Assembly: GCA_945898215.1 (NCBI GenBank)
Contig: CAMDHY010000018.1
Span: 1 to 52,165, forward strand
DNA length: 52,165 nt
Direction of reading: 5' to 3'
DNA from: Pseudoxanthobacter soli DSM 19599
GTDB lineage: Bacteria; Pseudomonadota; Alphaproteobacteria; Rhizobiales; Segnochrobactraceae
Shown here: positions 9,418-18,242 of the stretch, in pieces
Numbering within the stretch: position 1 is the stretch's first letter
How the letters are laid out: every line of letters starts with the position of its first letter
Made by a program: the position numbers and the translations under genes
The notes under the pieces: generated by a model
What the model saw: only the letters and a program-made list of their open reading frames with translations
Database searches by the model: none
Told to the model about the DNA's origin: nothing

Positions 9418-9418
<1 letters not shown>
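7793..9418 (+). CDS. FGGY-family pentulose (ribulose-type) kinase
   Basis: This is a 541-residue FGGY carbohydrate kinase that transfers phosphate from ATP to a ketose. It has the N-terminal phosphate loop ([16 protein letters not shown], Asp15), the subgroup motif [13 protein letters not shown] followed by [19 protein letters not shown], a likely catalytic Asp in GLIDAEAG near residue 252, and the C-terminal FGGY signature region around [12 protein letters not shown]. Those motifs place it in the long ribulokinase-like (FGGY/YDR109C) branch and not with XylB or GlpK. The start is GTG 7793 inside the regulator's stop (GTGA). With a second kinase four genes' length downstream, the operon has two phosphorylation steps or two substrates. 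D-ribulose, L-ribulose or a tetrulose are candidate substrates. Confidence 0.8.
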
Positions 9419-10509
<1,091 letters not shown>

Positions 10510-10568
10510 CACCGGCCGTTCCGTTCGCCAGCCGCCTTCGCCGTCCCGTCCTTCCGGAACCCACTGCC

Positions 10569-12059
10569 ATGACCAGCTTCCTCGGCATCGACGTCGGCAC
10601 CTCGTCGGTGAAGGCCGTGCTCCTCGACCCGTCGCAGGCCGTGTTGGCGGAGGCGTCGCTGCCGCTCACCGTGTCGCGGCCGAAGCCCCTGTGGTCGGAG
10701 CAGGACCCCGAGGACTGGTGGCAGGCGACGCTCGGCGCCGTCGCCGCGGTCCGCAAGGCGGCACCGGAGGCGTTTGCCGGCCTGAAAGCCATCGGCCTCT
10801 CCGGCCAGATGCACGGCGCGGTGCTGCTCGATGGCGACCACCGGGTGCTGCGTCCGGCAATCATCTGGAACGACGGCCGCTCCGAGCCGCAGTGCGCCGA
10901 GCTGCTCCGCCGCGTGCCGGACTTCACGACGCGGGCCGCCAACATCCCGATGCCCGGCTTCACCGCCCCGAAGCTCGTCTGGGTGGCCGAGCATGAGCCG
11001 GACGTGTTCGCGAAGACCCGCCTCGTGCTGCTGCCGAAAGACTATGTTCGTCTGAGGCTTACGGGCGCCGCCGTCTCCGAGATGTCGGACGCCGCCGGCA
11101 CGCTGTGGCTCGACGTCGGCAAGCGCGCCTGGGACGACACGCTGCTCGCCGCCTGCGGCCTCGACCGTTCGCACATGCCCTCGCTCGTCGAAGGCTCTGA
11201 AATCTCGGCCGATTTGTCCGCCGATCTCGCCGCCGGCTGGGGCCTTTCCGGGCGCCGCATCCCGGTCGCCGGCGGCGGCGGCGACAACGCGGCCTCCGCC
11301 GTCGGCATCGGAGCGGTGCGTACCGGCGAGGGCTTCCTGTCGCTCGGCACCTCCGGCGTGCTGTTCTCCGTCACCGACCGCCTCGCGGCGCTGCCGGAGC
11401 GGACGCTGCACGCCTTCTGCCATGCGCTCCCCGGCCGCTGGCACGGCATGGCGGTGGTGCTCGCCGCCGCCTCCGCGCTCTCCTGGGTCGCCGCGGTCAC
11501 CGGCCATGCCGACGACATCGGTGGCCTCGTCGCCAAGGCCGAGGCGTTCGCCGCCGACCGCGGCCGCCGCGAGCACGCGCCCTTGTTCCTGCCCTACCTC
11601 ACCGGCGAGCGCACCCCCTACAACGACGCCGGCGCGACCGGCATGTTCCAGGGCCTGCGCGCCGAGCACGGGGCGGACGCGATGGCCTACGCCGTGCTCG
11701 AGGGCGTCGCCTTCGGCTTCGCCGACGGGCTCGACGTCTTCAACGCGGCGAGCCTGCCGCTCACGAGCTGCCTGCTCGTCGGTGGTGGCTCGCGCTCGGC
11801 CTTCTGGACGCAGATGATCGCCGACGTGCTGCAGGTGCCGCTCGACCTGCCGAGCGGTGCCGAGCTCGGGGCCGCCTTCGGCGCCGCCCGCCTCGGCATG
11901 CTCGCCGCCGGCGCCGGCAGCGAGGCGGAGATCTGCACCCGCCCGCCGATCCGCCGCACCTTCACGCCCGATGCCGGCGCGCCGGCGCTCTACAACCCCC
12001 GCCTCGCCCGCTTCCGCGCGCTTTACGCGGCGGAGAAGGCCACGCGCGCCGTCCGCTGA
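10569..12059 (+). CDS. xylB: Xylulokinase
   Basis: This is a 496-residue FGGY kinase that matches XylB along its length: LGIDVGTSSVKAVLLD at the start, LSGQMHGAVLLD, IIWNDGRS, LPKDYVRLRLTG, and Asp239 in GGGGDNAAS as the catalytic base. It phosphorylates D-xylulose to D-xylulose 5-phosphate for the pentose phosphate pathway. It follows the ATPase gene by 59 bases with only a weak ribosome-binding site (GGAAC). Its presence argues that the operon handles a pentitol such as xylitol or D-arabitol, which the dehydrogenase would turn into D-xylulose. The stop codon abuts the stop codon of the convergent glycerate kinase gene with no spacer. Confidence 0.9.
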   Translation: MTSFLGIDVGTSSVKAVLLDPSQAVLAEASLPLTVSRPKPLWSEQDPEDWWQATLGAVAAVRKAAPEAFAGLKAIGLSGQMHGAVLLDGDHRVLRPAIIWNDGRSEPQCAELLRRVPDFTTRAANIPMPGFTAPKLVWVAEHEPDVFAKTRLVLLPKDYVRLRLTGAAVSEMSDAAGTLWLDVGKRAWDDTLLAACGLDRSHMPSLVEGSEISADLSADLAAGWGLSGRRIPVAGGGGDNAASAVGIGAVRTGEGFLSLGTSGVLFSVTDRLAALPERTLHAFCHALPGRWHGMAVVLAAASALSWVAAVTGHADDIGGLVAKAEAFAADRGRREHAPLFLPYLTGERTPYNDAGATGMFQGLRAEHGADAMAYAVLEGVAFGFADGLDVFNAASLPLTSCLLVGGGSRSAFWTQMIADVLQVPLDLPSGAELGAAFGAARLGMLAAGAGSEAEICTRPPIRRTFTPDAGAPALYNPRLARFRALYAAEKATRAVR

Positions 12060-13319
12060 TCAGCGCACAACGATCGCGCGGAAATCGTTGACGTTGGTGA
12101 AGGTCGGGCCGGTCACCACCAGCCGGCCGAGGGCCGCGAATACCGTGTAGGCGTCGTTGTCGGCGAGACGCGCGAGCGCGTCGATGCCGGCGGCCTTCGC
12201 TTGCGCCAGCACGTCGGCGTCGATCCAGGCGCCGGCGTTGTCCTCCGAGCCGTCGATGCCGTCGGTGTCGCAGGCGATCGCCGAGACGCCCGTCACGCCG
12301 CCGAGGTGGATCGCCAGCGACAGCAGGAACTCGGCGTTGCGCCCGCCCCGGCCCTTGCCGCGGACGATCACCGTCGTCTCGCCGCCCGAGAGGAGCACGC
12401 ACGGCCGTGCGACCGGCTCGCCGTGCGCCGCCGCGGACTTGGCGATGCCGGCCATGACGGTGCCGACCTCCGCCGCGTTGCCCTCGATGGCGTCGCCGAG
12501 CACGAGCGGCGTCAGGCCGAGCGCGCGGGCCCTCTCGGCCGCGGCGTCGAGCGCCGTCTTCGGCGTCGCCAGCATGTGGACCGCGCCGGGCGCGACATCG
12601 GCCGGCACGTTCAGCCGCATCGCCGCCGCGACGTGCGGCGGCACGTCGATGCCGTAGCGCGACAGGATCGCGAACGCGCGGTCGGTCGTCGCGGGTTCAG
12701 GGATCGACGGCCCCGAGCCGATCACGCTCGGATCGTCGCCCGGCACGTCGGAGATCAGATAGGTGACGCGCGTCGCTTGAGCCGCCGCGGCGGCGAGGCG
12801 GCCGCCCTTGATCGCCGACAGCGCCTTGCGCACGGCGTTCATCTCGTCGATCGCAGCACCGGACTTCAGCAGCGCCGTGGTGATCGCCCGCTTGTCGTCG
12901 AGCGAGATGCCGTCGGCCGGCAGCGACAGGAGCGCCGAGGCGCCGCCGGAGATCAGGAACACGACGAGGTCGTCCGGTCCTGCTCCCCGTGCGATCTCCA
13001 GCATCCGGCCGGCCGCGGCGAGGCCGGCCGCGTCCGGCACCGGATGGGCCGCCTCGACCACCTCGACATGGCGGGTCGGCACGGCGTGGCCGTAGCGGGT
13101 GACGGCGAGACCTTCCAGCGGGCCGTCCCAACCCGCCTCGAGGATCGCCGCTTCAAAGGCCACCGCCATCCGCGCCGCGCCCTTGCCGGCGGCGAGCACG
13201 ATGGTCCGGCCCTTCGGCCGTGCCGGCAGCAGGCCGGCGAAGCGGCCGTCCGGCAGCGAGGCGGCGAGCGCCGCGTCGAACAGCGCCCTGAGCAGCGCGC
13301 GGTCGGAGAGATCGCTCAC
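12060..13319 (-). CDS. Glycerate 2-kinase (GckA/TtuD type, MOFRL family)
   Basis: This is a 419-residue protein of the glycerate kinase type 2 family (DUF4147 N-domain plus MOFRL C-domain). It phosphorylates D-glycerate to 2-phosphoglycerate. Visible are LAAGKGAARMA (about 42-52), HPVPDAAGL, LISGGASALLSLP, SDVPGDDPSVIGSGPS and the C-terminal RGGRNAEFLLSLA and ACDTDGIDGSEDNAGA, which are hallmarks of the family. The start is GTG 13319. The FAH-family gene lies only 13 bases upstream on the same strand and the two are probably co-transcribed with the dehydrogenase at 14226. The family also includes hydroxypyruvate-pathway enzymes of tartrate and serine-cycle loci; which one applies here is open. 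Confidence 0.9.
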   Translation of the reverse strand: MSDLSDRALLRALFDAALAASLPDGRFAGLLPARPKGRTIVLAAGKGAARMAVAFEAAILEAGWDGPLEGLAVTRYGHAVPTRHVEVVEAAHPVPDAAGLAAAGRMLEIARGAGPDDLVVFLISGGASALLSLPADGISLDDKRAITTALLKSGAAIDEMNAVRKALSAIKGGRLAAAAAQATRVTYLISDVPGDDPSVIGSGPSIPEPATTDRAFAILSRYGIDVPPHVAAAMRLNVPADVAPGAVHMLATPKTALDAAAERARALGLTPLVLGDAIEGNAAEVGTVMAGIAKSAAAHGEPVARPCVLLSGGETTVIVRGKGRGGRNAEFLLSLAIHLGGVTGVSAIACDTDGIDGSEDNAGAWIDADVLAQAKAAGIDALARLADNDAYTVFAALGRLVVTGPTFTNVNDFRAIVVR

Positions 13320-13332
13320 GCGCCGCCGCGCC

Positions 13333-14175
13333 TCAGTCTGCCAGCACGCGCTGGCGCTGGGTGCCGAGGCCCTCGACGCCGAGCTCCATGACGTCGCCGG
13401 CCTTCAGGAACACCGGCGGCTTCATGCCGAGGCCGACGCCGGGCGGCGTGCCGGTGGCGATGACGTCGCCCGGCTCCAGCGTGAAGAACTGCGACAGGTA
13501 GGAGATGACGTGCTTGACGCCGAAGTGCATCGTCTTCGTCGAGCCGTTCTGCATCGGCTTGCCGTTGACGTGGCACCAGAGCTTCAGGTCCTGCGGGTCG
13601 GCGACCTCGTCCCGCGTCACCACCCACGGGCCGATCGGGCCGAAGGTGTCGCACGACTTGCCCTTCGTCCACTGGCCGGCACGCTCCGTCTGGAAGGACC
13701 GTTCCGAGACGTCGTTGACGACGCAGTAGCCGGCGACGTGGTCAAGCGCCTCGGCCTCGGTGACGTACTTGGCGCGCTTTCCGATGACGACGCCGAGTTC
13801 GACCTCCCAGTCGCTCTTCGCCGACGTGCGCGGCAGCACGACGTCGTCGTTCGGGCCGATGATGCAGGAGGTCGCCTTCATGAACAGCACCGGCTCGGGC
13901 GGCAGCTTCGCGCCCGTCTCGGCGGCGTGGTCGGCGTAGTTGAGGCCGATGCACAGGAACTTGCCGACCTTGCCGACGCAGGCGCCGACGCGCGGCGTGC
14001 CGTCGACGAGCGGCAGCGACGCGACGTCGAGCGCGGCGATCTTCGCCAGGCTGGCCGGGGCGAGCGCCGCACCGTCGATGTCGGCGACGTGGGCGGACAG
14101 GTCGCGCAGGCGGCCGTCGGCGTCGAGGATACCGGGCTTCTCCTGGCCCGCGGGGCCGTAACGCAGCAATTTCAT
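13333..14175 (-). CDS. Fumarylacetoacetate hydrolase family protein
   Basis: This is a 280-residue FAH-superfamily enzyme, which as a group cleaves or hydrates acyl-pyruvates and 2,4-diketo acids with a divalent metal. The core fold begins near residue 72 with CIGLNYADHAAETG, then FMKATS (98-103). The metal ligands are Glu124 and Glu126 in DWEVELG and Asp155 in VVNDVSER. An RTSAKSDWEVELG and TGTPPGVGLG pattern places it near the 2,4-diketo-3-deoxy-L-fuconate hydrolase/ureidoglycolate-lyase-like branch. AGGAAA precedes ATG 14175 at good spacing. It lies between a YdfG-like dehydrogenase and glycerate kinase on the same strand; a route producing pyruvate and a C2-C3 acid or aldehyde is plausible but inferred. 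Confidence 0.85.
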   Translation of the reverse strand: MKLLRYGPAGQEKPGILDADGRLRDLSAHVADIDGAALAPASLAKIAALDVASLPLVDGTPRVGACVGKVGKFLCIGLNYADHAAETGAKLPPEPVLFMKATSCIIGPNDDVVLPRTSAKSDWEVELGVVIGKRAKYVTEAEALDHVAGYCVVNDVSERSFQTERAGQWTKGKSCDTFGPIGPWVVTRDEVADPQDLKLWCHVNGKPMQNGSTKTMHFGVKHVISYLSQFFTLEPGDVIATGTPPGVGLGMKPPVFLKAGDVMELGVEGLGTQRQRVLAD

Positions 14176-14225
14176 GGGGTTTCCTCGATTTTTTGATGAG
14201 CGACCGGAGACGCGCCGAGGCCTGT

Positions 14226-14984
14226 TCAGGCCGGCTTGCGGTGGATGTTGAAGCCGGCCCAGGTCTGGCTGACCGGCATCAGTTCGACGGCGTTGATGTT
14301 GACGTGCGGCGGCAGCATCGCGATCCAGAACAGGGTCTCGGCGATGTCCTCGGGCTGGATCGCCTCGGCGCCCTTGTAGAGGGCGTCGTAGGCGGCCTGG
14401 TTGCCGCCGGTGCGCACCAGTGTGAACTCGCTCTCGCACAGCCCCGGCTCGACGGAGGTGACGCGCATCCCGGAGCCGACGACGTCGCAGCGCAGGTTGT
14501 AGGAGAAGTGCTTCACGAACGCTTTCGAGGCGCCGTAGACGTTGCCGCCGGCGTAGGGGTAGAGCGCGGCGGTCGACGAGATATTGATGATGGCGCCCTT
14601 GCGCTCCATCAGCGTCGGCAGCATCCGCTTCGTCATTGTCACCAGCGCTGTGACGTTGGTGTCGATCATCGTCTTCCAGTCGTCGAGCCTGCTCTCCGGT
14701 GCCGGCGCCGTGCCGAGGGCGAGGCCGGCGTTGTTGATCAGCAGGTCGACGCCGCGGAAGGCCTCCGGCAGGACGTCGAGGGCCGCGTTCATCGCCGCCT
14801 CGTCGCGGATGTCGAAGCTCGCGCCGTGAGCGACCGACGGCCCGCCGAGCGCCTCGACCAGCGTCGCGAGGCGGTCGGCGCGGCGGCCGGTGACGATCAC
14901 CTTCCAGCCATTCTCCACGAACTTGCGGGCCGTCGCCTCGCCGAATCCGGAAGTTGCGCCGGTGATCAGGGCGGTCTTTGGCAT
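14226..14984 (-). CDS. SDR oxidoreductase, YdfG-like (3-hydroxy acid dehydrogenase)
   Basis: This is a 252-residue short-chain dehydrogenase. The cofactor motif TGATSGFG is at 8-15, NNAG at 84-87, and the catalytic Ser137, Tyr150 and Lys154 (YGASK) are all present. A GRR after the second strand favours NADP. The sequence NNAGLALG, the MIDTN stretch, YPYAGGNVYGASKAF and the C-terminal LPPHVNINAVELMPVSQ closely follow E. coli YdfG, an NADP-dependent L-allo-threonine/3-hydroxypropionate dehydrogenase. ATG 14984 gives the family length; the longer open frame to 15065 has no SDR sequence. It diverges from the Fae homologue across a 198-base gap and precedes the FAH gene by 50 bases. Confidence 0.85.
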   Translation of the reverse strand: MPKTALITGATSGFGEATARKFVENGWKVIVTGRRADRLATLVEALGGPSVAHGASFDIRDEAAMNAALDVLPEAFRGVDLLINNAGLALGTAPAPESRLDDWKTMIDTNVTALVTMTKRMLPTLMERKGAIINISSTAALYPYAGGNVYGASKAFVKHFSYNLRCDVVGSGMRVTSVEPGLCESEFTLVRTGGNQAAYDALYKGAEAIQPEDIAETLFWIAMLPPHVNINAVELMPVSQTWAGFNIHRKPA

Positions 14985-15182
14985 CGGGCTCTCCCGCGAA
15001 GCGCTGCGCCGGACGGCGCACAGGTAGGGTGGCGCACGGACGCCCAGCCCGCGCGGGTGCCACACATAGCCGGGGAAGGCGCCGACGGCCAGTCTCCGAG
15101 CGGCGAGATCCGCCGTCCCGGCTGGACGGTCGCGCCACGGCAGTGCTATCGCCGCGGGGGTTCAACACGGCTGGAGGACGAC

Positions 15183-15722
15183 ATGAGCGAGATCTGGTTC
15201 CGCACGGGCGAGGCGACGGTGCTCGCCACCGAGGGTCAGGCGACGGACGCGATGCCGGAGGTGCTGATCGGCTCGGTGAAGGGCCCGGCCGGGCACGCCT
15301 TCGCCGCGATGATGGGCCAGGCGGTAGGCCACACGCGGATGTTCGTGATCCGTGATCTCAATCAGCTCGTTCGCCCGGCGACGATGATGACGACCAAGGT
15401 GACGATCGACAGCGCGGCTTACGTCGAGCTCCTCGGCGGCGTCGTGCAGGGCGCGATCGGCGACGCGGTGCTCGACTGCGTCATCGACGGCGTGCTGCCG
15501 AAGGGCGAGGTCGACGACATCTGCCTGATCATCATGGTCTGGCTCGACCCGCGCTGCGCGAGCGACCCGAACCTCGACAAGGTTGACCTCTACCGCACCA
15601 ACTACGAGGCGACGAAGCTCGCCATCGCCCGCGCCATGAAGGGCGAGCCGACGATCGACGAGCTCATCGCCAACCGCAAGACGGTGAAGCACTACGCCCT
15701 GGACGGCATCGTCGAGTACTGA
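15183..15722 (+). CDS. Formaldehyde-activating enzyme (Fae) homologue lacking the catalytic His
   Basis: This is a 179-residue protein of the Fae family, which in methylotrophs condenses formaldehyde with tetrahydromethanopterin. Homology is clear in the RPATMMTTKVTID stretch (Fae: KPNTLMFNKVTIN), in DAVLDCVIDGVLP and in NYEATKLAIARAMKGEP. The segment AMPEVLIG (23-30) aligns without gaps to AHIDLIIG of Methylorubrum Fae, so its catalytic His22 is Met24 here. A different His38 appears ten residues on. GGAGGA precedes the ATG. No other tetrahydromethanopterin or C1 gene is in the window. I infer a non-canonical Fae-like protein, perhaps a sensor, carbonyl binder or an enzyme with a different nucleophile. 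It diverges from the ydfG-like/FAH/glycerate-kinase run. Confidence 0.8.
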   Translation: MSEIWFRTGEATVLATEGQATDAMPEVLIGSVKGPAGHAFAAMMGQAVGHTRMFVIRDLNQLVRPATMMTTKVTIDSAAYVELLGGVVQGAIGDAVLDCVIDGVLPKGEVDDICLIIMVWLDPRCASDPNLDKVDLYRTNYEATKLAIARAMKGEPTIDELIANRKTVKHYALDGIVEY

Positions 15723-15750
15723 GGGCGGCTTTACCGACGCAAAAGGCGGG

Positions 15751-16004
15751 CACTCACCCTCCCCCTGCGGGAGGGTCGAACCGCAAAGCGGTCCGGGGAG
15801 GGCGCCGGCGGCGTGCGGCGGTGGCGAGGGATCCCCTTCTCCCACCACCAGGTGGGAGAAGGTGCCCGAAGGGCGGATGAGGGCTGCGTCGCGAAGCGAC
15901 GCGGAACCCGCGTCGTCAAGGTGATTGCTGCCCGCGCGGCTCGCGCCGCGCGCCCTCATCCGGCGCTTCGCGCCACCTTCTCCCGGCTCAGCCGGGAGAA
16001 GGGA
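15751..16004. repeat. Composite REP/BIME-like intergenic element, copy 1
   Basis: Three stem-loops fill the gap between the Fae homologue and the amidohydrolase. The first is accctccc/gggagggt at 15756-15776. The second is a 12-bp stem at 15835-15862 (ccttctcccacc, acca, ggtgggagaagg) and the third a 12-bp stem at 15976-16002 (ccttctcccggc, tca, gccgggagaagg). The second and third units face each other: 'ggatgaggg' follows one and 'ccctcatccgg' precedes the other. A second copy with the same order occurs at 51370-51528. It probably also ends transcription between the two convergent genes. Confidence 0.8.
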
Positions 16005-16020
16005 AAAAACGCCGTCCCCC

Positions 16021-17085
16021 TCACAGTCCCAGCGCACGCACCGCGTTGCCGCCGCAGATCGCTTCGAAGTCGCGCTCCTCGAGCCATTCGACCGCGGCGA
16101 CGTGGCCGACCGGGTCGGATTCGGCCATGTCGAAGGGGTAGTCGGTGCCCATCAGGATGCGGTCGGCGCCGAACACCTCGATCAGGTACTCGAGCTGGTG
16201 GACGGAGAATACCACCGTGTCGAGAAAGACCTGCCGGAGATAGTGCGTCGGCGGCAACGGCAGGCCGGCGCGGGCGTCCTCGCGGGCGCCCCAGGCGTGG
16301 TCGATGCGGCCGGAATAGCTCGCGAGATAGCCGCCACCGTGAACGGCGAGCACCTTCAGCTCCGGGAACTTCGCCAGCGTGCCATTCATGATCAGGTTGT
16401 GGACGGCGAGCGTCGTCTCGAGCGGGTTGCCGATGACGTTGTTGAGATAGAGCCTGGTCAGCCGCTGGCCCTCGGTGAAGCCGAGCGGGTGCAGCATGAC
16501 GAAGGCGCCGAGGCGCTCGGCGGCGGCGAAGAACGGCTCGAAGCGCGGGTCGGACAGTTCCTCGCCGCCGACGTTGGTGAGGATCTGCACGCCCTTCAGG
16601 CCGAGCTTCATCACCGTCTCGAGCTCTGCGACGGCGAGCTCCGGCTCCTGTAGCGTGACCGCGCCGAGGCCGGCGAAGCGGTCGGGGCGCCTGGCGACGA
16701 AGGCGGCGACGCCTTCGTTCACCATGCGGTGCGCCGTCTCCGCGATCGTCGTGTCGACCGTGAAGTAGCACTGCGGCGGCAGCGGCGCGACGACCTGGAT
16801 GTCTATGCCGGTGGCGTCCATCTCGGCGAGCCGCGCGTCAACGTCGGTCATGACGTGGGTGCGGTCGACGTCCTGCTGGACGTTGATCTCGCGCGTCAGC
16901 GCGTCGGCGTAGCGTGCGAGCGGGATCTTCGAGAGGTCGACGTGCGGGCCGGCGAACCTCGCCGCCTCCGGCACGAGGATGTGACAGTGGACGTCGACCG
17001 TCGTCGTCGACGGGCGGCGGGCGAGGCCGAGGGTCGTGTGGGTGCGGGCCGCCGTGCGGCCGTAGCGGTTTTTCGGCTGGGGCAT
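16021..17085 (-). CDS. Amidohydrolase family 2 (ACMSD-like) metal-dependent hydrolase/decarboxylase
   Basis: This is a 354-residue TIM-barrel amidohydrolase of the ACMSD/gamma-resorcylate decarboxylase group, in which one zinc ion drives decarboxylation or hydration. His33 and His35 (DVHCH) are the first metal ligands; a later HPLGF and VHGGGY supply others and the Asp in MGTDYPFD completes the site. These end motifs (HGGGYLASYSGR, MGTDYPFDM, GGNAVRALGL) are typical. About 28 extra residues precede the barrel (PQPKNRYGRTAAR). ATG 17085 has GAGGGAG upstream. It stands alone between the Fae homologue and a divergent membrane-protein gene, so the substrate, probably an aromatic acid or a semialdehyde, is unknown. 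Confidence 0.85.
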   Translation of the reverse strand: MPQPKNRYGRTAARTHTTLGLARRPSTTTVDVHCHILVPEAARFAGPHVDLSKIPLARYADALTREINVQQDVDRTHVMTDVDARLAEMDATGIDIQVVAPLPPQCYFTVDTTIAETAHRMVNEGVAAFVARRPDRFAGLGAVTLQEPELAVAELETVMKLGLKGVQILTNVGGEELSDPRFEPFFAAAERLGAFVMLHPLGFTEGQRLTRLYLNNVIGNPLETTLAVHNLIMNGTLAKFPELKVLAVHGGGYLASYSGRIDHAWGAREDARAGLPLPPTHYLRQVFLDTVVFSVHQLEYLIEVFGADRILMGTDYPFDMAESDPVGHVAAVEWLEERDFEAICGGNAVRALGL

Positions 17086-17371
17086 GGCGGTCGGCTCCCT
17101 CATACGCTCGTATGGACGGCCGACGCGACTACCACGGCCGCCGGAACAATCGAAGCGTGAACCACCGCGGGCGGTGGTTCGGAGGCCGGCGCCGGCACGG
17201 CAACGCAGCGGTGTCAGGTGCTCCTCACACGGTGTCGTGTCGACCAGCAGCGACATACTGCCACAATCGGCGCGTACCAATCGACCACTGGATCGCCGCG
17301 ACTCGTCGGGCCTTCGGGCCGGCTGGGCGGCCGACAAAGCCACGGCTGTTCCCGATACAGGAGGAGCGGAC
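17086..17371. promoter_or_regulatory. Divergent intergenic region with two palindromes
   Basis: This 286-base gap separates the amidohydrolase (minus) from the DUF2189 gene (plus). It contains catacg-ct-cgtatg at 17101-17114, an inverted repeat only 16 bases before the amidohydrolase ATG, and a 10-bp perfect hairpin at 17159-17180 (gaaccaccgc, gg, gcggtggttc). GGAGGAG for the DUF2189 gene ends at about 17368. The first palindrome is placed where a repressor would block translation or transcription of the amidohydrolase gene. Confidence 0.45.
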
Positions 17372-18232
17372 ATGCCCATCCGGAATCCGATCGAATGGAG
17401 TGCCGATCAGGTGAAGCAGGCGGCCGGCGCGGCCGAGGTGGTCGGTCGCACCGTCTACCGCGGCGACGCGGCCGGCTCCGACGTCCCCGCCATCCGCTCC
17501 ATCGGCACCGAGGACCTCAAGGCGGCGCTGAGGAACGGCTGGGAAGACTTCCGCGCCTACCGCACGGACGTCATCTTCATCAGCCTCGTCTACCCGGTGA
17601 TCGGGCTGATTCTCGCCCGGGCACTGCTGCACACCGACTTTCTGGCCCTGGTGTTCCCGCTCGCCGCAGGCTTCGCCCTCCTCGGCCCGCTCGCCGCCAT
17701 CGGGCTCTACGAGATGAGCCGGCGGCGCGAGCAGGGGGCGGTGGTCGGATGGGCCGACGCCTTCGGGGTCGTCCGCTCGCCCGCCTCCGCGGCGATCGCT
17801 CTGATGGGCCTCATCCTGCTGGCGATCTTCCTCGCCTGGCTCGCCGCCGCCCAGCTCGTCTACGCGCTGACGCTCGGCCCACTTCCGCCCGCCTCGGTCG
17901 GGGCCTTCGCGCGCACCGTTCTCGAAACGCCGGCCGGCTGGGCGCTCATCGTCATCGGCTGCGGCGTCGGCTTCCTGTTCGCGGTGCTGGTGCTGTCGAT
18001 CAGCATCGTCTCCTTCCCGATGCTGCTCGACCGCGACGTCGGCGTGGGAACCGCGATCCGGACCTCGCTCAGCGCCGTCGCCACCAACCCCGTCCCGCTG
18101 GCGATCTGGGGACTGATCGTGGCGGGCGCGCTGGTCGCCGGCTCGATCCCGCTGTTCATCGGCCTGATCGTCGTCCTGCCGGTGCTCGGGCACGCGACGT
18201 GGCACCTCTACCGCGCCCTTGTCCCGTACTGA
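17372..18232 (+). CDS. DUF2189 family integral membrane protein
   Basis: This is a 286-residue inner-membrane protein. An N-terminal soluble part of about 60 residues (EDLKAALRNGWEDFRAYRTD) is followed by some six hydrophobic segments, at about 66-86, 90-115, 133-160, 188-214 and two near the C-terminus ending GHATWHLYRALV. The N-terminal pattern and the conserved ends match the DUF2189 family, widespread in Rhizobiales and without an assigned function. A strong CAGGAGGAG lies 6 bases before ATG 17372. It converges on the DeoR gene with only 10 bases between stops, so no terminator is seen. Some members lie near respiratory genes, but nothing here suggests a role. Confidence 0.8.
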   Translation: MPIRNPIEWSADQVKQAAGAAEVVGRTVYRGDAAGSDVPAIRSIGTEDLKAALRNGWEDFRAYRTDVIFISLVYPVIGLILARALLHTDFLALVFPLAAGFALLGPLAAIGLYEMSRRREQGAVVGWADAFGVVRSPASAAIALMGLILLAIFLAWLAAAQLVYALTLGPLPPASVGAFARTVLETPAGWALIVIGCGVGFLFAVLVLSISIVSFPMLLDRDVGVGTAIRTSLSAVATNPVPLAIWGLIVAGALVAGSIPLFIGLIVVLPVLGHATWHLYRALVPY

Positions 18233-18242
18233 GGCGACAAGC

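Noticed and set aside
15751-16004. CRISPR-like repeats
   Set aside because: The repeats are facing stem-loops without regular spacing or unique spacers, and no cas genes are present.
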